Source: J005 sp964613235 (GTDB lineage Bacteria; Pseudomonadota; Zetaproteobacteria; Mariprofundales; Mariprofundaceae). From it: a stretch of DNA of 11,751 nt. The stretch is taken from assembly GCA_964613235.1 (NCBI GenBank), contig CAZTGM010000055.1:1-11751 (forward strand), written 5' to 3'. The translations under genes and the position numbers were made by a program. The notes below the pieces were generated by a model. The model ran no database searches. It saw only the letters and a program-made list of their open reading frames with translations, and was not told where the DNA came from. Below are positions 1 to 6,191 of the stretch, one piece after another (the first letter of the stretch is position 1; every line of letters starts with the position of its first letter).

Positions 1-86
1 AACTTGTAGCAAAGAATTTAGCTCAAGGGTTTACCCGCAGTGCTGAAAAGAGCAGCTTTCTTCGGAGATGGTAGGGAGGACTGGCT
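1..86. other. Leader/intergenic stretch before the ATPase gene
   Basis: No coding region extends convincingly through this stretch. It ends in a strong ribosome binding site for the ATPase gene. I see no clear -35/-10 pair, no sigma-54 -24/-12 element and no terminator hairpin, so it may be 5' untranslated leader or the tail of an intergenic region cut by the window edge. Confidence 0.5.
74..80 (+). promoter_or_regulatory. Shine-Dalgarno site that fixes the GTG start of the ATPase gene
   Basis: GGGAGGA lies six bases before the GTG at 87. The first in-frame ATG, at 123, has no comparable site, so this favours the GTG start. Confidence 0.8.
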
Positions 87-2336
87 GTGGGTGACAGAAA
101 AGAACAACGCATCGTAACTTCGATGGCAACGAATGTAACCGTAACCTTTCTGGACGGTGAAAAGGTGGACGGGGTCATCAAACGTTTCTCACCTTTGTTG
201 AAAACAGTGGAGCTGCAACGCACGTCGGATGGCAGGACGGTTAATCTGAATACGGATGAACTGGCCTATATTGCTTTCCAGCGGGATAAAAATGAGGCAT
301 TGCAGCCACCACGACTGGCCAATCTGGTGAAAGTACGTGTGACTACGCTGACCGATGAGGTGTTTCTGGTGTGGATTCGTCAGAATGAACTTAATCCGAC
401 CGGATTTCACGCTTTTCCTGCCTATTCGGATGCAAGCTATGCCCATATCTATTTTTATCACCGGGGTGTGTGTTCCATCGAATATACCAGGCCGCTGGGC
501 GATGTGCTGATTGATGAAAAGATTACCGGTACGGAAGAAGTTCAGATGGCACTGGAAAAGCAGCGCGAAAGTCAGGTGCCGTTGGGTCATATCCTGCTGG
601 AACATGGTAAACTCAACGAGAAGGATCTGGAAGAATCGTTGACCCGGCAACAGCGAATGCGGGTCAAGCTGGGTGAGTTGCTGATCGAGGCGGGGCATAT
701 CAGTTCCGAGGAACTGGAAAAGGCATTGGCTGAGCAGCGCAAGCGACATGACAAGCGCCTGGGCGATATTATGGTTGAGATGGGATTGATCACCGAAGAA
801 GGGCTGACTTCGGCGTTGTCGGTCAAGTTTCATTTGCCGTTTGTGGATCTGGATGAATACCCTATTAATCCTGCTGCCTACAGTGAACTGGATGAAGATG
901 TAATCACCCGTTATCAGGTATTGCCGGTGGATACTGATGAGACGACGTTAACAATTGCCATGTCTGATCCGCTGAATATCGAGGCCTATGATGCCATTCG
1001 CTTTCAGACTAGGAAGCGAATTCGCCAGGTTATCAGCGTGCCATCGCAATTGCGCCGCTATATCAACCACTTGTTTGGCGATGCTGAAGAAGAGGAATGG
1101 CTGCAGATTGACCATCTGAAACTTGTCGAAGACGATGAGGATTACGATGAGGAGTTTGACAGGCAGGCATTAAAAGGCTCCAAAGCTGCGCCGATCGTAC
1201 GTCTGGTGAACCACCTGATTCTCGATGGTTTGAAAAAAGGCGCCTCGGATATTCATGTATTGCCTCAGGCCAGGACAACAGTGCTGGCCTATCGTGTTAA
1301 CGGTGAATTGCGCAAGGAAACGACACTGGATAAGTGGAATGAAAAACGGATGGTAGCACGTATCAAGATACTGGCCGGCATGGATGTGACGGTGCATCGA
1401 TTGCCGCAGGACGGGCGGATGTCGGTACGCTATCAGAACATCGAGCGTGAGTTTCGTGTTTCCTGCATTCCCAATGCCCATGGCGAATCCATTGTCATGC
1501 GCGTATTGAACAAGGATATGGCTGTGGATATGGCCGCACTGGGTTTGCGTCAGGCAGATGCCGAGCGCCTTGCGCTATTGATGCGCAAACCATTCGGCCT
1601 GATTCTCGCAACCGGGCCGACCGGCAGCGGCAAATCGACGACACTGTTTGCATTGCTGAATTCGATCATCCAGTTACCTGAGCATATCATCACCATCGAA
1701 GATCCTGTGGAATCGGAAATCGCTGGTGCCAATCAGATCCAGGTCAATCATAAAATCGGCATGACCTTTTCGCGTATTCTGCGCAATGTATTACGCCATG
1801 ATCCGGATGTAGTCATGGTGGGCGAAATGCGTGACAAGGAAACGGCAGAGATCGGTATTCAGGCCGCACTGACCGGACATTTGATGTTATCCACACTGCA
1901 TACCAATACGGCTGTGGATACGATTATTCGCCTGACGGACCTGGATATTCCGGCCTACCTGCTGGCACCGGCATTAATTGGTATCATCAGCCAGAATCTG
2001 GTGAAACGTTTATGTACGGAATGTCGCATTACTGTGCCGGTGGATGACGAGATGGCCATGATTATCGAAGGCGCCGGCTTTGCCTGTCCTTCAACGTTAT
2101 ACGATGCAGGAAGTTGCGAACATTGCAGCAAAACCGGCTATGTCGGTCGGGTCATGATTTATGAATTTCTGGAAATTACCGAATCGGTTCGTAGTGCGAT
2201 TCACGATGGTCTGGTCGGTCAGGATTTGCAGCGGGTTGCCGAAGAAGCAGGTATGCAGCCCAAAGCCAGACATGCCTATGAGCTGGCCTGTGACGGGGTT
2301 ATTGGTCGGGGCGATTTGATACGTTTGCTTGTATAG
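87..2336 (+). CDS. GspE/PulE/PilB-family secretion or pilus-assembly ATPase with MshEN-type repeats
   Basis: This is a 749-residue cytoplasmic hexameric-type ATPase that would power a type IV pilus or type II secretion system. From the N-terminus it has: a beta-rich unassigned region (about 14-134); four MshEN-like repeats starting at L137, L166, L195 and L225; a GspE N1-type domain (about 247-330); a very acidic linker (about 332-358); and the catalytic domain. Visible catalytic motifs are Walker A GPTGSGKST (510-518), Asp box TIEDPVE (536-542), Walker B with VMVGEMRD (576-583) and His box STLHTNTA (602-609). A CxxC...CxxC zinc site is formed by C643, C646, C677 and C680, as in GspE/PilB assembly ATPases but not PilT retraction ATPases. 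It is longer than typical GspE/PilB (about 500-570 residues) because of the N-terminal additions. MshEN domains bind c-di-GMP in characterised members, so control by c-di-GMP is inferred. No pilin, inner-membrane or secretin genes are nearby, so the machine it serves is unknown. It starts at GTG. Confidence 0.93.
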   Translation: MGDRKEQRIVTSMATNVTVTFLDGEKVDGVIKRFSPLLKTVELQRTSDGRTVNLNTDELAYIAFQRDKNEALQPPRLANLVKVRVTTLTDEVFLVWIRQNELNPTGFHAFPAYSDASYAHIYFYHRGVCSIEYTRPLGDVLIDEKITGTEEVQMALEKQRESQVPLGHILLEHGKLNEKDLEESLTRQQRMRVKLGELLIEAGHISSEELEKALAEQRKRHDKRLGDIMVEMGLITEEGLTSALSVKFHLPFVDLDEYPINPAAYSELDEDVITRYQVLPVDTDETTLTIAMSDPLNIEAYDAIRFQTRKRIRQVISVPSQLRRYINHLFGDAEEEEWLQIDHLKLVEDDEDYDEEFDRQALKGSKAAPIVRLVNHLILDGLKKGASDIHVLPQARTTVLAYRVNGELRKETTLDKWNEKRMVARIKILAGMDVTVHRLPQDGRMSVRYQNIEREFRVSCIPNAHGESIVMRVLNKDMAVDMAALGLRQADAERLALLMRKPFGLILATGPTGSGKSTTLFALLNSIIQLPEHIITIEDPVESEIAGANQIQVNHKIGMTFSRILRNVLRHDPDVVMVGEMRDKETAEIGIQAALTGHLMLSTLHTNTAVDTIIRLTDLDIPAYLLAPALIGIISQNLVKRLCTECRITVPVDDEMAMIIEGAGFACPSTLYDAGSCEHCSKTGYVGRVMIYEFLEITESVRSAIHDGLVGQDLQRVAEEAGMQPKARHAYELACDGVIGRGDLIRLLV

Positions 2337-2339
2337 GAA

Positions 2340-2413
<74 letters not shown>

Positions 2414-2428
2414 GGCGTGTTCAGAATC

Positions 2429-2451
2429 AAAAAAGGGCCCCTGCGGGCCCT
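2429..2451 (-). terminator. Intrinsic terminator between tRNA-Gly and tRNA-Cys
   Basis: Read on the minus strand, AGGGCCC and GGGCCCT form a seven-pair stem (six G-C pairs) with a GCAG loop, followed at once by six T residues. This is the form of a Rho-independent terminator acting on transcripts leaving tRNA-Gly. It would separate tRNA-Cys from the promoter upstream of tRNA-Gly unless there is read-through. The plus-strand reading has no T run, so the signal is one-directional. Confidence 0.8.
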
Positions 2452-2455
2452 GAAC

Positions 2456-2531
2456 TGGAGCGGGTAACCGGTCTCGAACCGGTGACCTCAACCTTGGCAA
2501 GGTTGCGCTCTACCAACTGAGCTATACCCGC
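2456..2531 (-). tRNA. tRNA-Gly (anticodon GCC)
   Basis: The reverse strand gives a standard 76-nt tRNA. The acceptor arms are GCGGGTA/TACCCGC, the D arm is GCTC...GAGC, and the anticodon stem CAACC/GGTTG carries loop TTGCCAA (anticodon GCC). The T arm is ACCGG/CCGGT with loop TTCGAGA, the discriminator is U, and CCA is encoded. It is the first gene of the minus-strand tRNA pair and lies about six bases from the predicted transcription start. Confidence 0.98.
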
Positions 2532-2543
2532 TGAACGGGGCGA

Positions 2544-2571
2544 ATCATGCCAATCGTTTGGAGGCTGTCAA
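2544..2571 (-). promoter_or_regulatory. Sigma-70-type promoter for the tRNA genes
   Basis: On the minus strand a perfect -35 box TTGACA (2566-2571) is followed after 16 bases by CATGAT (2544-2549, four of six matches to TATAAT). The predicted start is near 2537, just before the tRNA-Gly 5' end. The stretch between the -10 box and the start is GC-rich (CGCCCC), as in stringently controlled stable-RNA promoters. That control is an inference. Confidence 0.72.
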
Positions 2572-2604
2572 GCCCTGTTAAGCGATCATTTTTATTCCGC
2601 TTGA

Positions 2605-2632
2605 TTCATATATCGGGTAACCTGCGTGTAAT
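2605..2632 (+). promoter_or_regulatory. Candidate promoter for the PIN-PhoH gene
   Basis: TTCATA (2605-2610, four of six matches to TTGACA) and TGTAAT (2627-2632, five of six matches to TATAAT) are 16 bases apart. They would start a transcript near 2639, giving a leader of about 22 bases before the TTG codon at 2661. The match is modest. It is supported mainly by its good placement before the ribosome binding site. Confidence 0.35.
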
Positions 2633-2645
2633 CGTTCGCGACTTT

Positions 2646-2654
2646 GGGAGGGAG
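2646..2654 (+). promoter_or_regulatory. Shine-Dalgarno site that fixes the TTG start of the PIN-PhoH gene
   Basis: GGGAGGGAG sits just before TTG at 2661, with the purine run ending about six bases upstream. The longer open frame back to 2547 runs into the tRNA promoter and has no family-like sequence before TTG. Confidence 0.75.
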
Positions 2655-2660
2655 GCTACC

Positions 2661-4025
2661 TTGACCGAACAGGAATCACGCAAAATCTATATTCTGGATA
2701 CCAATGTCCTTATTCATGACCCGAACGCCTTGCAGCACTTCGATGAGCATGATGTGGTATTACCCATCGTTGTTCTTGAGGAAATGGACAAGGTCAAGCG
2801 TGGTTTCGATGAACTGGCGCGCAATGTGCGTGAGGTTTCCCGGCAACTGGATGAACTGAGCGAAGCCTGTGATACGCTGGAAAAAGGGTGCCCTTTGCCC
2901 GGTGGTGGCTGTCTGTTCTTTGAGATGAGTCAGCACTCGCTGGATCTGCTGCCGCCTCCGCTGGCCAAGGATTCAGGTGACAACCGCATTCTGGCTGTAA
3001 CGATGTCCATGAAACAGCAGAACCCGGAACGGGACGTCATTCTCGTATCCAAGGATATCAATCTGCGCGTCAAGGCACGTGCTGTGGGTCTGGTAGCGGA
3101 AGATTACCGCTCGGATCGTGTGGTTGATGATCTGTCGGTGATTCCCGGTGGCAAGGTACGTTTGAGTGACGATCAATGGGCTACCATGGCTGAGGATATG
3201 CAGATTCTGGAGCATGATCATGGCAATCATTATGTCGTGGCCTGGCCGGGAGATATGGATTTGCCGTTAATTAACAGTTTTGTTGTGTTGCCGGGAAACA
3301 AGGAAGTGGCCATGCGCGTCACCGAAATTGTGCATGGGCGTCATGTGCATTTACATGATATTTATTCCTATCGGCATGAACGCCATGCGGTTTGGGGTGT
3401 GCAGGCACGTAATTTTGAACAGAATCTGGCCATGAATCTGTTAATGGATGCCGATCTGGATCTGGTGGCTATGATGGGACGTGCAGGCTCGGGCAAGACC
3501 TTGCTGGCGCTGGCATGTGGCCTGCAACAGACGCTGGAAATGGGCATCTACGATAAAATCCTGGTTACGCGTGCCACTGTGCCGATGGGTCAGGATATCG
3601 GCTATCTTCCCGGTACGGAGAAGGAAAAGATGGAACCGTGGATGGGTGCTATCACGGATAATCTGAAATATCTGCTTGGCGATGATTTTGACAGTCTGCA
3701 GGCAGCGCTGGGGCAGCATCGTATCGAGATTGCAGCACTTTCCTATGCACGTGGTCGCACGTTTACCAAAACATGGCTGATTGTTGACGAGGCGCAGAAT
3801 CTGACGCCGCATCAGATGAAGACGATTGTAACCCGCATGGGCGAGGATTCGAAAATCATTATTCTGGGCAATAATGCGCAGATCGATACGCCTTATCTGA
3901 CGGCACACACCAATGGTCTGACGCATGTGGCTACGCAGTTTGCCAACTGGGAGCACAGTGGCCTGATTGCACTGAAAGCCAGCGAGCGTTCCCGTCTGGC
4001 GGCGCGGGCAGCCGAGGTATTATGA
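2661..4025 (+). CDS. PIN domain-PhoH-like ATPase
   Basis: This is a 454-residue cytoplasmic protein joining an N-terminal PIN nuclease domain to a C-terminal PhoH-type P-loop ATPase. The PIN signature ILDTNVLIHD begins at residue 11 with acidic residue D13, and further acidic positions (VLEEMDK, SGDNRI, SKDINLR) fit a PIN metal site. The PhoH part has Walker A GRAGSGKT at 273-280 and Walker B LIVDEAQN with D376 and E377. Its length matches PIN-PhoH proteins (about 430-470). Family members are linked to RNA processing or unwinding coupled to cleavage; the substrate here is unknown. I chose TTG at 2661 because it has a strong ribosome binding site and yields a normal N-terminus. An upstream ATG at 2547 would add 38 residues not resembling the family and would overlap the divergent tRNA promoter. 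The gene converges on the APH-kinase gene with 44 bases between them. Confidence 0.92.
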   Translation: MTEQESRKIYILDTNVLIHDPNALQHFDEHDVVLPIVVLEEMDKVKRGFDELARNVREVSRQLDELSEACDTLEKGCPLPGGGCLFFEMSQHSLDLLPPPLAKDSGDNRILAVTMSMKQQNPERDVILVSKDINLRVKARAVGLVAEDYRSDRVVDDLSVIPGGKVRLSDDQWATMAEDMQILEHDHGNHYVVAWPGDMDLPLINSFVVLPGNKEVAMRVTEIVHGRHVHLHDIYSYRHERHAVWGVQARNFEQNLAMNLLMDADLDLVAMMGRAGSGKTLLALACGLQQTLEMGIYDKILVTRATVPMGQDIGYLPGTEKEKMEPWMGAITDNLKYLLGDDFDSLQAALGQHRIEIAALSYARGRTFTKTWLIVDEAQNLTPHQMKTIVTRMGEDSKIIILGNNAQIDTPYLTAHTNGLTHVATQFANWEHSGLIALKASERSRLAARAAEVL

Positions 4026-4069
4026 ATCGAATCCAACGGGGCACGGTGGTTCATGTCGAGGCTATGCAT

Positions 4070-5581
4070 TCATGAGGTGTTTGCCGGCCAGCGGCAGGCT
4101 GAATCAACAAACTGCCACCATGGTTCCGTGGGGCGGCGATATTCCTGCAATTGCAGTTCGAGCACCCGCACATCGGCTTCGGAAATATCCTGTCCGTGTT
4201 GTTGTCGACGACGAATATTGTTTCTGAGGATATCTTCGGGGATATCCAGCCAGTAACCACGGATGGATATCCCGCATGTCTGAGCCAGTTGTTGCACCTT
4301 CCTGCGTGAATCGGCATGCAGGAAGGTGGCATCCAGAATGACAGAAAAACCGGCACAAAGTGCATGATGTGCGGCATTGAATATGGCATCATAGGTGCGG
4401 ATATGCATTTCACGACCATAGCGATCGAGACCGGGGAAGCGGGCCGCCAGACGCCGGCGCGTGGCATCAGAGCGGATCATGATGGCCCGTTCCGGTCCGC
4501 AGCCCAGCAGGGACAGATGACTTTTGCCGCTGCCGGACAGACCGCCGATGACGAATAATTTTGGCCGGGCCATGCGCATATACGTTTCGGCCAGAGCAAA
4601 ATACAGCCTTGCCTGTTGCCAGTCCCGTTGTGCGGGTGCTTGTTCATCAGCAAGTATGCAGGCGACCTTGCCGCGCACACAGGCGCGGTAGCACAGATAC
4701 AAGGGCAATACTTTCAGTCCTGCATAATCACCGCTGTACTCCAGATAGCGGGACAGGAAGCGGAAGCCCAGGTCGGGGCGCTGCTGGGCATCGCAGTCCA
4801 TGAGCAGGAATGCCGTGTCGTTAAGGACATCGATTTCACGCAAGGCATCATTGAATTCGATACAATCAAACAGCACGGGTGTACCATCGATCAGGGCGAT
4901 ATTGCGCAGGTGGAGATCACCATGGCCGTCGCGTACCAGCCCATCGGTCTGTCGTCGCCTGAGGTATTGTCGGCAACGTCGGAATTCATCATGACAATAG
5001 TCGCGTAAATGTTCGTATTGCCGGGCACTTAAAGCATCGGGTATATGTTGCTGTGCGGTGTCGAGATTGGCCTGCATATGCTGCTGCAGGTTCTCATCGG
5101 CCTGTACGTGGTGGATCATGTTTGCGCTGGCATGAAAGCGGGCAATATCCTGTGCCAGCATGTCCATCCAGCGTGCATCGAATGCGCCATCCTGCAACAG
5201 TTCAATGAGCAGATGATGCCGATTGAATTGTCGCATTTTCAGGCAGTAATCCACGATGTTTTCAGCAGATCCGATGCAGACACCTGCGCGTGTTTGGCTG
5301 ACAGGAAGCACATCAAGGTAGATGTCACGTGCAAAACGCCGATTCAGTTCCAGTTCCCGCCGACAGTAATACTGACGCCTGGCCAGGGTCGAGAAATTGA
5401 GAAAGCCGAGATCCAGCGGTTTTTTGATTTTATAGGCATAGGTTCCGGTCAGGATCACCCAGGAAATATGCGTTTCCAGCAAGCGGATATCATCCGTTGG
5501 ATGGGGGTAGACACAGGCTTGCAGCAGCGCCTGAATATGTTCAGGCAGGGACATGACAAGGTGATGTCCGGGTACCATCAT
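4070..5581 (-). CDS. Fused aminoglycoside-phosphotransferase-like / AAA-type P-loop kinase protein
   Basis: This is a protein of up to 503 residues with two phosphotransfer modules. The N-terminal two thirds is of aminoglycoside phosphotransferase (protein-kinase-like) fold, with the catalytic loop HGDLHLRN at 220-227 and the metal-binding D239 in LFDCIEFN. The C-terminal third is a P-loop kinase-like domain with Walker A GGLSGSGKS at 346-354 and an arginine-rich lid-like segment near 434-439. This matches proteins usually labelled bifunctional aminoglycoside phosphotransferase/ATP-binding protein, whose substrate is not established; it should not be read as a drug-resistance gene. The start is uncertain: ATGs at 5581 and 5578 lack a clear ribosome binding site, and ATG at 5554 gives an N-terminus (MSLPEHIQALL) more like the family. 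It lies 38 bases after the CBS gene on the same strand, which suggests an operon. Confidence 0.88.
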   Translation of the reverse strand: MMVPGHHLVMSLPEHIQALLQACVYPHPTDDIRLLETHISWVILTGTYAYKIKKPLDLGFLNFSTLARRQYYCRRELELNRRFARDIYLDVLPVSQTRAGVCIGSAENIVDYCLKMRQFNRHHLLIELLQDGAFDARWMDMLAQDIARFHASANMIHHVQADENLQQHMQANLDTAQQHIPDALSARQYEHLRDYCHDEFRRCRQYLRRRQTDGLVRDGHGDLHLRNIALIDGTPVLFDCIEFNDALREIDVLNDTAFLLMDCDAQQRPDLGFRFLSRYLEYSGDYAGLKVLPLYLCYRACVRGKVACILADEQAPAQRDWQQARLYFALAETYMRMARPKLFVIGGLSGSGKSHLSLLGCGPERAIMIRSDATRRRLAARFPGLDRYGREMHIRTYDAIFNAAHHALCAGFSVILDATFLHADSRRKVQQLAQTCGISIRGYWLDIPEDILRNNIRRRQQHGQDISEADVRVLELQLQEYRRPTEPWWQFVDSACRWPANTS

Positions 5582-5610
5582 ATTTGCAGGCGCCCGAACA
5601 GATCGCTTTG

Positions 5611-5626
5611 CGGATAAGCTTATCCG
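5611..5626. repeat. 16-bp perfect palindrome at the end of the CBS gene
   Basis: CGGATAAGCTTATCCG is a perfect inverted repeat without a spacer, spanning the CBS gene's TAA stop (5620-5622). In RNA it could form a six-pair hairpin with an AGCT loop. No T run follows on either strand, so it is not a standard terminator. Confidence 0.6.
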
Positions 5627-6060
5627 AGCTGAATGAACATGCCCCGATTGATATCACCGATGCTGACCATGCCGAGCAGTTCATCATTCTCCACGACAGG
5701 AATACGACGCAGGTTTTTCAGGCCCATGTAGGAGGCGGCTTTCAGCACCGGCATGTCCGGATAGACGGTCATCGGGTTGGGTGTCATCACTTCACGCACT
5801 TTCATGCACAAGACGCGCTTGTAGTTTTCTTCCATCTCTTCGAAATCGCGTGCTGTCTTGGCATCATGCACATATTCACCGAAATTGGGGTACAATGGCA
5901 ACATTGTATCGCGAATGGTGATAATGCCGACCAGTTTGCCTTCATCAACAACAGGCAGCGAGCCGCAGCGCCGCATTACCATTTTCTGAACGGCTGAACG
6001 AAGCGTATCTGCAGGACTGCAGGTGAGAACTCCATGGGTCATGACTTCTGAAACCTTCAT
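5620..6060 (-). CDS. Small twin CBS-domain protein
   Basis: This is a 146-residue soluble protein made almost entirely of two CBS motifs (a Bateman pair), which usually bind adenosyl nucleotides such as AMP, ATP or SAM. The internal duplication is visible: residues 1-20 begin MKVSEVMTHG and the second copy begins MKVREVMTPNPM near residue 86. Each copy ends with a typical core (LPVVDEGKLVGIITIRD and IPVVENDELLGMVSIGDI). The acidic stretch between the copies (DAKTARDFEEMEENYKR) is probably a linker helix. No enzymatic or DNA-binding domain is attached, so it is likely a stand-alone sensor or regulatory subunit. The start is clear: AAGGAGG sits four bases before ATG. It precedes the APH-kinase gene by 38 bases and diverges from priA. 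Confidence 0.92.
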   Translation of the reverse strand: MKVSEVMTHGVLTCSPADTLRSAVQKMVMRRCGSLPVVDEGKLVGIITIRDTMLPLYPNFGEYVHDAKTARDFEEMEENYKRVLCMKVREVMTPNPMTVYPDMPVLKAASYMGLKNLRRIPVVENDELLGMVSIGDINRGMFIQLG

Positions 6061-6064
6061 TTTT

Positions 6065-6071
6065 CCTCCTT
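6065..6071 (-). promoter_or_regulatory. Shine-Dalgarno site of the CBS gene
   Basis: AAGGAGG on the minus strand lies four bases before the ATG ending at 6058. It is a near-perfect site and suggests efficient translation. Confidence 0.85.
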
Positions 6072-6104
6072 GAATATCGCATCGTGTGCGTTTAGCCGTA
6101 GCAT

Positions 6105-6132
6105 ATCATGTCACACTTCTTTTGCATGTCAT
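6105..6132 (-). promoter_or_regulatory. Candidate promoter for the CBS / APH-kinase operon
   Basis: On the minus strand ATGACA (6127-6132, five of six matches to TTGACA) and CATGAT (6105-6110, four of six matches to TATAAT) are 16 bases apart. This is the same spacing and -10 hexamer as the tRNA promoter in this window. The predicted start near 6098 gives a leader of about 37 bases. Both boxes overlap copies of a TGACATG direct repeat. Confidence 0.45.
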
Positions 6133-6191
6133 TTTTGCGATCCGGAGCTTTGAATAAATCATGCATTGCTGCTGTTCTGTTTTTATGAAGC

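Noticed and set aside
4026..4069. Expected bidirectional terminator between the convergent PIN-PhoH and APH-kinase genes
   Set aside because: No stable hairpin or T run is visible in the 44-base gap on either strand.
4070..5581. Reading the APH-like domain as an antibiotic resistance gene
   Set aside because: The domain fusion with a P-loop kinase and the chromosomal housekeeping context fit a widespread family of unknown substrate; there are no mobile-element or integron signs.
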